Positions 48,000 to 59,800 are shown, counted from the stretch's first letter. The stretch: DNA of 64,000 bases from Sphaerolaimus hirsutus (GCA_964036195.1 OZ038460.1:19245526-19309525), one strand, 5' to 3'. Notes: generated by a model not told the origin, from the sequence alone. Translations and numbers: made by a program.

Positions 48000-48275
48000 C
48001 AGGGGGTGATCCCAGACCCTGTCAAATGTCATGAAAGTGTCCTACCTGAAAATCCTGCAGCATCCCGGTGATATGCAGCATAATAATGTGGATCTTGCAC
48101 AGTGCTTGCCGTATGGTGTCACTCCCAGACCCTGTAAAATGTAAAATGTCATGTAAAGTGTCAAAAGTCATGTAAAATGCCCTGGAAAATGGCATCCATT
48201 TTATAGGGCATTTACATGACTTTTGACACTTTACATGGCATTTGACATTTTGCAGGATCTGCGACTGGCACCAGA
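48000..48275. mobile_element. Family B MITE inserted in another family B copy
   Basis: An outer GGTGATCCCAGACCCTG fragment at 48006 is followed by a complete inner element at about 48114-48275 (GGTGTCACTCCCAGACCCTG to GGATCTGCGACTGGCACCAG). The inner left end gives the family B consensus used to interpret Neto intron 15. Confidence 0.65.
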
Positions 48276-48727
48276 TCACTTGAAATTTGGAAAATTTGTC
48301 ATGATTTGGAGCTGACGGGTGTGCACTGGATACATTCTTGGTCATGTTTGTGAGGAAAAATTGTATTCAAAACATGCTGCCTCCGTAGTTTGATCGGATC
48401 GCGGACATTATGTGAAGTTGGCATTTTTCCAATGAAGCTAATTTTCCACGTGGATACGATTACATATTATACAAACGAGAGTAAAAGATACAGGATTTCC
48501 GTCTGAGTAACTGATCGTGTCTGCAGAATGCGATAAAGCCACCGGATATGGTCACTAATGGCCACTGGATTTTTCCACCACCGTCGCCGTGCAACACGTC
48601 CTCAGACGTTAAAATGATTTTATTAGTCAAAATCAATGAGAACAGGGCAAAAGAACTGAACTGGTTAATACACCCAAACTGCCACTTATAAAGGATAGGC
48701 TGAAACATAAAGTTTAGGGGTTCAGAA

Positions 48728-48958
48728 GTGAACCCAACACAAACACAACTGCAGAATAAATACATGGAAATAGTTCAGTGTAGTGGAACTACAACAACTC
48801 ACTACGATGTCAGGCCGGTTAACCATCGTCAACGGCGGTATAGAAATGGGGTGTCCATACGGGTTTTTGGACAAGTGCCAACTTCACATAATGACCGTCC
48901 CCCGTTTGGTCCGTCCTATTTCCCCCGCATCGGATCCTATATTTCATGTTTGTCAAGG
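48728..48958 (+). other. Possible non-coding or alternative exon upstream of the RYBP-like gene
   Basis: Two overlapping frames stay open across this block, which ends in a strong donor (TTTGTCAAG/GTGAGTTTT). The composition is GC-richer than its flanks. I cannot recognise either translation. A 5' UTR exon of the downstream gene is one reading; chance is another. Confidence 0.25.
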
Positions 48959-49514
48959 TGAGTTTTCCGTAGTTACACCGTCGCGTCTTACATTCGTACG
49001 AAAAATTCCGGAAGTTTTTTGACTTAACGATTACAATGTGTCACTTTGTACCTTGCGGAATTGGCACCATAGTATTGTTAAGTCACAAAAGTATTCTTAA
49101 AGTAAAAGACATTTTGTTTTTTTCTCCTGATAATCATTTCTTGAAAAGAAAACAGGAAGTTAGGTTCAGACATAAGTTGCTGTTTTCTTTTAAAATAATT
49201 GAGCTTCATACAAAAAAAACATGTCAATGCGGCTACTGGAGGAGTTGGTTGTTAAAAATGCACTTTAGGTAGCCAGCACAGCCCTTGAGCTTTCTTGTTG
49301 TTTCGCGTTTGTTTTTCTCTGCGGGCACCTATTCCCAAACTCTGTCAAGTGACGAATTTCACACAAAGTTCCAAATTCCCGTCCATTTTTTGTAGACATT
49401 TGACAGGCATCAGAAACATTTCCCACGACTCTACAAAAAATTCTCGCACTTTACCAATCACTCAAAACATCGCCAACGCAGATCGCTCTAAACCCGCTCG
49501 AAAACCTCCCCGGA

Positions 49515-49749
49515 ATGTCGACCCGCTGCCGGCGGGGCCGCGGCCGCGCCCGCTCCTCGTCCGGCTCCAACGAGGACTGCGAGCCGCCCGACGACAAAAG
49601 CGCACCGAATTCAGCCGCCGATGACGATAATAAGGCGGGGCCTGGCGGCGGGGCGTCTTCCCGCCGCGCGGCGACTTGGTCGTGCAGCGTGTGCACCTAT
49701 GAGAACAAGAGCAGCGCGTTCAAGTGCGATATGTGCGATAGTAGGAAGG
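49515..49749 (+). CDS. RYBP: RYBP-like exon 1: start and zinc finger
   Basis: MSTRCRRGRGRARSSSGSNE, then an acidic stretch, then ATWSCSVCTYENKSSAFKCD and MCDSRKG. Four zinc-binding cysteines are intact. Ends in phase 1 at AAGG/GTTGGT. The NZF dipeptide that contacts ubiquitin is usually T-F; here it reads T-Y. Confidence 0.88.
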
Positions 49750-52700
49750 GTTGGTGTGGGCGGAGTTTTGGGTGTTTGGATTGGTGTGCGCGGTTGAGAT
49801 TTGATTTTGACCCGGGTTTTATCATTGAACGTTTGTATACTCGGCGGACCGCAAAGTATCTGCAGAATCCTACCATAATTTGGTGAATAAAATGTGAGAA
49901 ATTTCGTAATTGGTCAGTTTCATTCTAAAAATGCATATATCCAAGTTTTTCGATTTTTCAAAATCGCATTTTTAACTTTGACGCTATGTTTGGGGGACGA
50001 CACTTGCCCCGCACTTAAATAGATCTGACATTTCTCTACAATTTTTGTAATCACAAATTTTGTTGGCCGGGAAATATTTAGGGAGTTATGTGAGATTTTG
50101 TAAGTCACCCAAAATTGGGAACAAATCTGAACATTTGAAATCAAATGGTTAATAACTTCTGAACGGTGCATCGTAGGATAAAACGAATCACATCACTGCA
50201 AAGCCCGTGTTTAAAAGTACCTCTACCTGAATTTTCAGATCAATATATGCACACATATTTGATTTATAGTGCAAAATAGATTTGGAAATTCACGTGTGCA
50301 TTTTTGGAAATAAAACTTTTTTTTGTATGGGAATTCCGGCCAGCTCTTCGCGGCCGCGCCGAAGCACGCGTGCATTTTTGGAAATGAAACTATTTTTTGG
50401 ATATGTGCACTTATTAAATGAAACTCCGGTGGTCCGAGATGGATATGTGCACTTACGAAATGAAAGTCCTGTTTTTCATAGGGGATCTGAGATGGATATG
50501 TGCACTTTCGATGTGAAAATTGTGATTTTTCTGAAAAACGGTACCACTGTATCTCGGGAACGAAATGGACTATAACGCTGATTTTTTTCTAAAATGTGAA
50601 AAACTATACGTGGAGGTCAATTCCACGCTTAACTCGAATTTTCTGGATTTGGCGCTTGTTAACTTTTAGAATGGAACTCCCCAATTATTCCATAGTAAAA
50701 ACGAGATATTATGGTGAAAAAAACTGTATAACTTTTGGTTCATGATTCAGATAGGTTATGGTATGTTTCCACACCAAGTGTGATGTCCGCCGAGTATAAG
50801 AATTAATGTTTCAATCCTGGTATCAAATTAGTGATGTACTATCTTTGTTTCAGTATTATGGGCAAAAGATTACACTTGTTACGCTAGAAAAATCTTGGCT
50901 TAAAATTGAAACAAATTAAAATGTTTTCAATTGGAGTGTTTATTGTCAACCTCCATGACTACACCCCACTGACCCGCAAAAAGTCACCCCCCCCCCCCCA
51001 TTTTTGTATCTATATAAAAATTCAACCCCCACCCAGGCACATCCACTCGCAAGCCGGGTCTCACTTCATCGGTAGTCGAACGGGCGGCCGCCATGGAGGC
51101 CTTCGCCACTGGCAAGGTGCCAATTGCTGCCGCAGCAACAACTGCTGCCGCTGCGGGCGCCGCGCCAGCCCCCAAACACCCCAGGGGGCCGTCCGCTGGC
51201 AAAAAGTTCGTGGGGGTTGATTGGAGTTTTGTTGAGTGATGGTTATTACTTGATTAAAGTGATTTTCCTCATTAAAGTGACTCAATGGCGCACCACACAC
51301 TGAAATTTCGCGTTCAGCGTTCGAACGTTTTCGCACGCTGAACTACAAACGCTGAAATCTAAATCTGAAGAACACAGCGTTTTTGAAGCGTATAAATTCG
51401 GCTAGCACGCGAATTTCACTAAATATTGCAAATTCCGAATATTTTATCGCTCAAAAACGTTCTGTTCTTTAAATATCGATTTCAGCGTTTGTAGTTCAGC
51501 GTGCAAAAACGTTCGAACGCTGAACGCAAAATTTCAGTGTGCGGTGCGCCATTTTGAAATGGTTTTTCAATTCAAGTATTTTCAGACACGTTTCTTCACA
51601 TTTACATGTCTTCAGTTAGTAGAGGTGTTTTTCAAACCGTTGATAAAACACAAGCATAGAAAAACGTTCTATTTTGTATCTTTTGTAAAATTATATATAT
51701 ATATATTTTATATTTTCAAATATTTTTTAAACATATTTATTTTTTCATCGCTATGGCCTACCCACAGACGTCGAACGAGCGCTGGCGGCGCGCCAGAAAA
51801 CGACACTGGTGCCGTTTACGCCAGTTCGGACGCCTGCCGCAGTTCTTCCGAAGCGGAACACAGTTCCGAAGGCTCCGCCTCCGAAAACAGCCAGGGCAAC
51901 GCGGAAAATAACAAGTGGGTAGTTGAGTTTTTCCACCGTTCCGTCAAAGCATGACGCACAGTATTTATTTTTAAAATACGTCTGCAGCATGTTTTTAAAT
52001 CCATTTATCGTATTATCATTTTAAAAACCAATCATAGAAACCGTTTTTTCAAACGGGTCCCTCGAAAAAACGCATTTTTCCACCCCCATCCCCACCAAAC
52101 CCCCCCCCCCCCCGAATCGCAGCCGTCGTCGGGCGGGCGACAAGCGCGGCGGCAGGCAAAGGGGAGGGCGGCGGCCGCGCGCCGCCGCGCCCGGCAGCTC
52201 GCAGCTCAGAGACGACAGCAGCGACAATGAAGCCCACCCTGCCAGGTGAGGGGTTGTGGTGGGGGTCGACAATTGGGGGGTTACTTTGAACTTGCTGGTT
52301 GTTTACAATGTGGCATGTTTCAAGAAAGTTGTGGGCTCCTGTGTCTATGTCAAAGCGACCGTTCTGGCCTCTACTGCTTCACCCCCCCCCCCCCCCCATG
52401 CGAATCACATTTTTGGCAATTTTACCGATTTTTCACTTTCCACTTTTTTCTCCATTTTTACTTCAAAAATTGTCAATTGCCACTTTACTAAGTAATATTT
52501 ACCTTATTATACTCGGGTTACTTTACACCTTGCACTCGTGGTTCCCGCTGGAAGTGTGCCAACGATGGTTAACGCGTGCGAGTTTCATAAAAACATGACA
52601 AAGTTGATTGTTTGAATAATGTTTTTCAATAACATATTCACATCGATCAATTTTTTCATCTTTTTATGGAAATCGCATGATTTAACAATCATTGGCACGC

Positions 52701-54003
52701 TTCCAACACGAGACATAAATCAGTGCGAGGGCAGAGTATCATGTACGCCGAGTATAGTAATATTAACCTTAGTAATATTAGGTTCAAACGGGATCCCCAT
52801 ATTCGATTTCGGGATTCAGCGATCCCAATGCCCCAAACCCGATCCCAGAAAAATTTGGCAAATGACTTTTCTACACTGAGAGAAATGTGAATTGAAACAT
52901 CCAACGGGCAATTTATGCCACTTCTCTAATCCCTAGTGTTCTTTTTAGACTTTTGCGAAAAATAAAAGAAAACCCCGTAGTGCCATAATTTTGTCAAAGA
53001 TACGGAGACCCTAATTCCGATCCCGAAAATTAAAAAACTGATCCCGATCCCGAGATTTCAAACCTTATCCCGAAAAGTTTCCGAAAAATCTATTTAGACC
53101 ACTAATTCACCCATATTTACTCACTCTCAAACCCCCCTTTTTCAGATCTCCCGACCACCAATCTCGCCATTCGACTCCGCCCCCTTTAGGACCGGACGGT
53201 TGTTCGAACGAGGTTCGGCACAGAGCCAAGAGCACGCCATCGCAGCGCAGAAACGGCAAAAGGGGCGGGGTCAGAGGGGGGCGGGGCCGGCGCAGCACCA
53301 GTAAAAGTAGACATTCTAGGGCGAGCAGTTCCATGACTGGTTGGTGGGGTTTTGGAGGTGTGATTTGATATTGCTCGGTTATTGAATTTTTTATTGCTTT
53401 TTGCACTCAATATCGATTCGTATTCGACATATATGTATGGCGCACCGTACTGGTATTAAAATTGCCGCTGAATGTCAAAATTTCGGTACTGTTTACCGTT
53501 ATTTAATGCGAAACGCTACGGTCCCGCGTTTACCAGACTAGGTACACTTTCCCTAGCCTAACCTGAATGCACCAATTTAAATCGGGCGTGTTATACTTTA
53601 CGATCCTACTAAATAAATCGGGCTGCCCGACAAAGGGTGTCGGGTCATTCAAATTTACATCCCTATCGCGAACGCAGACACGCCCCAATCGGATGCGTTA
53701 CAAAATGCACAAAACGAGTCGCACCTTTTACAATTGGTGGACCCGCAGAGCGCGCGCGCCATCGCCGTTACGGTAAACGGGGTTACGGTAGTGATGACTG
53801 ACTACGAACCCAAACCGGTACCGGTACAGGTGAATACGGTACCGGTGTCGGCACCGCACCGTGATAACGAGCACGTGACAAGTCTGGTAGCTAGTACGGT
53901 AGTGAGTAGATTGGGTGCCGCCGCGGCGCAGACTAATTCTAATAGTTTAGCTGATGTTAAACCGGACATAAAGGACTTGGCTAATTTTCCGGTAAAGCCG
54001 TGA
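49515..54003 (+). CDS. RYBP: RYBP/YAF2-like Polycomb adaptor, 6-exon model
   Basis: RYBP and YAF2 bridge RING1 ubiquitin ligases and DNA-binding factors in variant PRC1, promoting H2A monoubiquitination; their zinc finger is of the RanBP2/NZF type and can bind ubiquitin. The model gives 397 residues: acidic N-terminus, zinc finger at about 54-78 (WSCSVC...FKCDMC, Cys 57, 60, 71, 74) followed directly by RKGTSTRKP, a basic Arg/Gly/Ser middle, and the C-terminal RING1-binding segment at about 308-334 (LVDPQSARAIAVTVNGVTVV). The zinc finger and this segment in that order identify the family. Exons: 49515-49749, 51037-51205, 51768-51914, 52123-52245, 53146-53339, 53678-54003; phases fit at all five junctions. 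It is clearly longer than vertebrate members because of the middle region. Confidence 0.86.
49836..50798. mobile_element. Long family F2 element in RYBP-like intron 1
   Basis: TATACTCGGCGGACCGCAAAG at the left, GATGTCCGCCGAGTATA at the right, about 960 bp. Both sub-terminal regions reappear, inverted, in the short element at 59446-59639, which therefore looks like its internal-deletion derivative. No transposase frame is visible inside. Confidence 0.75.
51037..51205 (+). CDS. RYBP: RYBP-like exon 2: RKGTSTRKP motif and Ala-rich segment
   Basis: Completes the Gly codon and continues TSTRKPGLTSSVVERAAAME, which matches the region after the zinc finger in RYBP. An Ala-rich run and basic PKHPRGPSAGK follow. 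The donor is set at CAAAAA/GTTCGT by the phase of exon 3; GTTC/GTGGGG is the alternative but breaks the frame. Confidence 0.78.
51285..51552. mobile_element. MITE with long inverted repeats in RYBP-like intron 2
   Basis: AATGGCGCACCACACACTGA, TTTCGCGTTCAGCGTTCGAACG and GAACTACAAACGCTGAAATC at the left all recur inverted at the right (GTTTGTAGTTCAGCG, CGTTCGAACGCTGAACG, GTGCGGTGCGCCATT). The arms are about 85 bp and highly similar, so the insertion is recent. Confidence 0.85.
51768..51914 (+). CDS. RYBP: RYBP-like exon 3: Ser/Glu-rich
   Basis: RRTSAGGAPENDTGAVYASS then DACRSSSEAEHSSEGSASEN and SQGNAENN. Acceptor CCTACCCACAG, donor ACAA/GTGGGT, phase 2 on both sides. Low complexity and acidic. 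Confidence 0.7.
52123..52245 (+). CDS. RYBP: RYBP-like exon 4: Arg/Gly-rich
   Basis: NRRRAGDKRGGRQRGGRRPR then AAAPGSSQLRDDSSDNEAHP. Acceptor AATCGCAG after a long poly-C tract; donor CCAG/GTGAGG; phase 2 on both sides. Confidence 0.7.
52506..52758. mobile_element. Family F1 MITE in RYBP-like intron 4
   Basis: Opposite-strand copy of 6770-7019. It ends with ATCATGTACGCCGAGTATAG and contains AAATCGCATGATTTAACAATC and ATTGGCACGCTTCCAACAC. Confidence 0.72.
52785..53100. mobile_element. Degraded CCCGAT-hexamer element in RYBP-like intron 4
   Basis: TTAGGTTCAAACGGGATCCCC opens it. Scattered CCCGATCCCG and GATCCCGAGATTTC text continue to about 53085. An older relative of 29677-30273 and 59936-60381. 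Confidence 0.5.
53146..53339 (+). CDS. RYBP: RYBP-like exon 5: basic segment
   Basis: RSPDHQSRHSTPPPLGPDGC then RHRAKSTPSQRRNGKRGGVR and GGRGRRSTSKSRHSRASSSM. Strongly basic, fitting a nuclear DNA- or RNA-contacting region. Acceptor CTTTTTCAG, donor ACTG/GTTGGT, phase 1 out. Confidence 0.72.
53678..54003 (+). CDS. RYBP: RYBP-like exon 6: RING1-binding C-terminus
   Basis: DTPQSDALQNAQNESHLLQL then VDPQSARAIAVTVNGVTVVM and TDYEPKPVPVQ, the YAF2/RYBP C-terminal beta-hairpin region; then a Val/Ser/Ala-rich end to the stop TGA at 54001. Acceptor CGAACGCAG. Confidence 0.88.
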
Positions 54004-56405
54004 ATGGTGGCTAGTGTGAAATATAAATGAGCTATTTTTATATCTCGGACAATCTCTCAAAAAAAATATAGTCAAATATTTATGGAAAATTCTGGCAAAA
54101 TATTTAAATGTAAAAATAGCTTATATTTTGTATATTTTCTGAATGTAAATACATTTAATCAGGCTGTGTACATATATTTGCCGAGAAAAAAAACTAATTT
54201 TCGTAAATAACGTTTCGTAAACTCGGCGCACTCTCACAATTTACATTTGCATTTTTTATATCGTGTACCTACCTAATAGTTGAACTGTACAACTTATATT
54301 TTTCAGTCTGCTGTGACAGATTTTTGCCACGCACATCAGAACACCGTCGAAAATTGTGAAACTCAAAGCTGTTTCGATCACTTCTGAGTTTACCAGAATG
54401 AATGATTTTCGGTTGAAATCAACAGTAGTTGACCAGACTACCCTTTCGCGATACTCACTGGGTGTCAACTGGTTTCTGTATCAACGGGCCCCCACACACT
54501 GGATGTCAACTGAATTCGTGTCAACTAAATGTCAACTGAATTTTAGTGATACTGTGATTTCAACTTATCTATCTGATAGAGCATAGTTAATTTTACATCA
54601 TGACACTTCATTTTCATTGTAAAAAGCATCACACTTAACAGGAACAAACTTCTTGTTTTATTCAATTGACACTGAGTTGACGCGAATTTGCGATGTCAAC
54701 TAGTGTGTGTGGGCCCATTCCAGGTTTGAGTTGACGGATCATTGGACAATTTTCAAGTGCACATGCGGCAATGTCGGAAAGGAGTTAATATTGGTATGTG
54801 CATTTGAACATCGGTCGGGCGACCCGTCAACTAAAATCTGAATCGACACAAGTCAGCCCAGTTGACATTGGATGTCGTTGTCAACTAGTTTGTGTAGGGT
54901 CATTCTGGTAGATAATTATACAATTATAAATTGGTGCTTAAACAAGTGTGTGCGAAACAGACTTACGAGTTTCCAAAATTTCGGTAGTGTACTAGTGTGT
55001 TCGACGCCTTTGATCATTATTGGATGAATGTAAATATCTTCCACTAAAAGTATTTATTTACGTGAACGAGTTAACTTTAGCAGCTCGATTTTTGTCATAG
55101 GGTGCATTTTAAAGTTTGTCTCACCACTGTTTAACCGAGGATGAAATAAGTGTAAAGTATTTTTAGTGTGTTTACATTTTTACTGTACATTGTATTTGTT
55201 GCGGGTTTTGTTGCTAAAACACTGATTTTTGTCGATATTGTTAATTTTCTAATCCAGTGACTATTTACCGCTTTAAAACATTGTCAATGAAACTAATTGA
55301 AACAGTCGGTAAATGTCTGTCCAACGTTCGACCGTTTCTGGGACGAGAAATTTTTATTTTTTACCGGTAAATTTTTCCACATTAACTTCGACTACGGGAA
55401 ACACACCTTTGTTGTGAATAATTACATGTTGTGTTTGCCTTAGTCATAGCTAAGGATCGTTATTTCCACTGAATAAATATCATTACCAAAAATTAGCCAG
55501 AAAAATGTCACTTGGCGAAATGTATAAAGTTGCGGATGCCCTTCCAAACGACTCAATTTTTATTGATCTTTCCAGCGATTTTCCCATCCTTTTTATCATT
55601 AAAAAATCTAAGCGATCGGGTATGGTCCTGAGAATCTGAAACTTTTCACTTGGCAAGAGAATTTGCCATAAAGCTCACTTCGGATGCTGTAAGGCATCAC
55701 TTCGTATGCCAGCATTAAATCCTCGTGCACTTTGCAGCACCATATTGCACAAGGTTTTGCTTGAAATGCACTCATGGTGTCTCACTTAAAAATACGTATG
55801 AAAGAGTGTAATTCATGACAAAATAAAGCATGAGTGAGCATTTTAATATGGCGCTATATGGATTTTTAAGCGTGAAAAATGAGCGGAATGACGAAATTTC
55901 ATGCCGCATACACACTGTAAACAGTAGCATTTGAAATGAGGCACTACAGCATTTGAAGTGAGCTTTTCCGCAGCATACGAAATGACTAGCATTTGAAATG
56001 ATGCACCCTCCCAAAGATGCTCACGATTTAGATAATAATCTGATGGCCCTACACGCACTTGTTGACGGGTGTCAACTGCCCACCGATTTCCATTCAGATT
56101 TTAGTTGACGGGTCTCCGACCGATATTCAAATGCACATACCAATATTAACTCCTTTCCGACATTGCCGCATGTGCACTTGAAAATTGTCCAATGATCCGT
56201 CAACTAAAATCTGAATTGACATGGAAACCAGTTGACAGTGTTAGTAGCGCCGTATATACCTAACGCCTACGAGTTTCGTGGGTGGAAATACATTAAAATT
56301 TTAAAAAAATCATTCAACCGTGTTGATTAATCTGCATTTGAAAAAAATTCTGTTTTCCCGCGTCCGGTCCGGTCACGGTGAAAACTTGTGTGTTTAGGCA
56401 CAACG
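54004..56405. other. Intergenic region with a family G/D cluster
   Basis: No gene. Family G ends occur at about 54488-54560, 54660-54720 and 54840-54905 (GTCAACTAGTGTGTGTGGGCCC, GTTGTCAACTAGTTTGTG) and again at 56046-56250 (CCCTACACGCACTTGTTGACG). Near 55929-56000, GCATTTGAAATGA recurs. Confidence 0.5.
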
Positions 56406-56615
56406 TGCCTACACACTAAATATTTTACTACCGAAATTATCCCCCCCCCCCGCTCCCACCCCCCGAAAACACATTATTCAGCTCTGACCGCATTTGAGTT
56501 TACCTCTGTCAACTGTAATTAACGGACACCTTTCTGACACATTATTCCGGTGAACTCAAATGCGTCAAATCAGTTTTATCAGTCACCAAACAGTTGAAAC
56601 TAGTGTGTGTAGCGC
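56406..56615. mobile_element. Family D MITE abutting the Apollo-like start codon
   Basis: TGCCTACACACTAAATATTT at the left, GTTGAAACTAGTGTGTGTAGCG at the right. TTGAGTTTACCTCTGTCAACTG and its inverse GTGAACTCAAATGCG lie inside. Its right edge is only about 24 bp from the ATG at 56639. Confidence 0.65.
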
Positions 56616-56638
56616 CCCCCTTCTCCAGACTCTCAGAC

Positions 56639-56810
56639 ATGAAGCGCAAACGTCGCTCATTGGCCAGCGCTGGAGTTGGCACAGTGCCAGCCAATGGGGG
56701 CGTGGTGTTGCCGGAGCTGTCGCTGGCGATCGACTGCTGGACCAGGCGCGCCCTGCCCCCCGGCGTGCGGATGTTTTTTTTGACCCACGCGCACTCGGAC
56801 CACATGCATG
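56639..56810 (+). CDS. DCLRE1B: Apollo-like exon 1: start and HxHxDH metal site
   Basis: MKRKRRSLASAGVGTVPANG, then LPELSLAIDCWTRRALPPGV and RMFFLTHAHSDHMHG. This carries motif 1 (Asp) and motif 2 (HxHxDH) of the fold. Phase 1 at CATG/GTGGGT. The basic MKRKRR start could serve as a nuclear signal. Confidence 0.88.
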
Positions 56811-59800
56811 GTGGGTTGAGTTGGTGTTGTGGTGGCAAGTTGAGTGGGAAAATCTTAGTTGACTGTGTGGTAGTTAACACTTTACATCGTGTGGGACTGC
56901 CCCCATGGTCTAGTCATTTTATAGGGAAGCATACAGTATTTTTTGAATTATCACTAATTTTATCAATCCCATTACACAAAAAAAGAAGTATTTATTGTCA
57001 CTACCCTGTGCGAACTTGGCGCATATTTGATTGTGTCAAGATTGGGCAAAAACGCGATACCACTATCTGTAAACCATACAAGAAGTCCAGTCAGTCACAA
57101 AAATGTTAGTTTTTTCAAAGACAAACAAATAGTAACCGTTTTTTATATTCAAAAAAACACCTCTGAGAAAGCACCGCACATCCCCACGCTTACCACTTTT
57201 CTCGTCACCCATCCACTGTCCACCAAATCTACCCCAATCCACCGCCCATTTTTGCCTCAGGTCTGTCGGCGTCGTGGCTGCGCGGCCCCATTTATTGTTC
57301 AGAATTGACGGCGGCGGTGCTGCCCGAGCTGGTGCCGGGGCTCGACTCGAAGCTGGTCAAGCCGCTCGAATTGGACACGCCGCATCGAATGCAAGTGCCC
57401 CTGGTGAGGGTTTGGGTTTTTTTTGGTAGGGTTTGAAACTGGAGTTTTTTTGAGCTTGAGTCACAGCCCCGAGTTTTTTCCAGTTGAGTCGAGTCGATGA
57501 AAATCGAGTCTCGGTTGGGCGAAAACATCGAGTCTCTAGTCATTTTCATATTTTATGTGTCCTTATTCATAAAATTATGGTAATATTCTTACTATAGCGT
57601 GCTGTTCGAACACCTCTGTGTCAGTTTACTAAAAGCAGTAACTCTAATTTTGAGTTTACCCTACAATCTCCGTCAACTGAAGATTACAAGGTAAACTCAA
57701 AATTTAACCAAAAATATTCAAAGCTGCTTTATGAAACTTCAATTTTAACTTAAATACGTTCAAAGCTAATTTATGAAAACTCAAATTTGAGTAAACTAGT
57801 GTGCGCAGCGACTATGGTGTGAATATTCCACCTATTCAATTATTACAATGTGTGAAAAAAATTTAAATTTAAAAATTATGTCTAACTGACCGCATTTCAC
57901 CTCAATCTTCATTCACAATTTACCCCCACAGCACTCCACCGAATTGTGCGAAGAAATCATCGTAACTCTGATAGATTCAAGGCACTGTCCCGGTTCTGTG
58001 GCCCTCCTCATAGAAGGACAGTCCCTGAATTCAAGAGGACAAAAATGTCCCAGAAGGATTTTGCACACGGGCGATATGCGCTTTGAAAGCGCTGAAATTG
58101 ACTCGCATTGGATGGGTGACGAGGCTAGGAAGAGGTTTTTTGAGGTTGTTTTTGGGGAAAATGTTTTTTATGCAATCTTTTTTGGCTCGGTGAATCAGTG
58201 GTCACTCGGATTTGGACTTATTTACCTAGGTATAGGTTGCAAAATTTTTTTCTCGATTATGTTGTTTATTCAATCCACGCTTTTTGAAAAGACCCAAAAA
58301 ATCGCTTAAAAACAAGTGCAAAGTGGGCAAAAACTATTTAAAACGGCTCAACTTTTAAAGCTCAACTTTTCAAGCTCATCTTTTTAAGCTCACATTTTTA
58401 AGTAAGCTCAACTTTTTAAGCTCATCTTTTTAAGTTTAAGTTCTAAAAGCACCTTTCCTTTGTACTCAAACAAACACTGTCAAACTTTTCAGTTACCCAT
58501 CGATCACCTGTACCTTGACTGCACCATGTGGGAAGTGGATGCAGACTGCCAGGTTCCAATTCCTCAAGTGGTCAAGTGACAAGTGGTACGTGGTAGTAAA
58601 GTTTCAAGTGGTATGTCAAGTGGTCAAACCAAGTGATGAGTAAACTTAAAAGTGACAGGAATCATCTAGATTGAATACTTGTCACTTAAATATATACTCA
58701 ACTTGGGTTCTAAACATGGGATATATAGTCAACTTGGGTTCTAAAAATGGGTTCTGAAATAATTTCAAAGTCTTTCAAAAATTCCATAAAATTTCTCTCG
58801 AAAAATCTGGAAAATCTAAATAAATCTGAATCTTATATTATTGAGAGATTTTTTGTATTTTGGAAATCTCTCAAATAAAAATAAATAAGTAAAATGAAAT
58901 AAAATTGAATCTCTCTGAAAAATCCCAGAAAAAAAACATAAAACAATAAAAATCTTACTTTGTTTTATATTTTCTGATATTTTTCAAATAAAAATCTCTC
59001 AGGGATTTTTGGAAATCTAACCCCACTTGTCACTCAACTTACCACTTGAAACTCCACTTACCACTTTATTTACTTGTCACTCACCCACTTCTGAAATTGG
59101 CCCCAGGTGACTTCTCGCGCCACCGCTACAGATGACATATGCGACTTGATAAATACCATGCACGACCATCATTTCTTGATTTCCGTGCGCACAATTGGCA
59201 AGGAGTCACTGCTGGAGACAATTGCAAATAGACTAGATGTGGGTGCGGTGAAGTTTGATATTTTTGCTGTGGGTCAAATTGTCGAAATGGGATTTTCCGG
59301 TAAACGATACGGTAACGGTAAAGTACCAGTGGCTGGTAAACTACCCGTACGGCAGATGGACAACACCTTTTAACCGTAACAGTAGGGTAAATTTGTCTGT
59401 TTAATGGCCCAAAGCTGTGAATTATATTTTCATCATATTTAAGTGATACTCGGCGGACATCACACTTGGTAGGGTAACCTGCCATAACCCATCTGAATAA
59501 TGAACCAAAAATAACACAGGTTTTTCATCATAATATTCCGTTTTCACTATGGAATATATTATTACAAAATTTATCACAAGATTTTATTCATAAAATTATG
59601 GTAGGGTTCTGCACATGCTTTGCGGTCCGCCGAGTATACCAGAATGAGTCGGTGAACTACTGTTAACGGAGATAAAAATAATTCATTATGGTAAACTCAA
59701 ATGTGAGATGAATTATTATTTCGTCAACATTTTCAAGCACGTTTCTATCGCTCATTCCATGAAATGAGATGCCATGAAATATGTCTTATTAACACAATAA

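Noticed and set aside
51544-51954. A 136-codon open frame as a separate gene
   Set aside because: Its last third is RYBP-like exon 3. The rest is intron and MITE sequence read through by chance.
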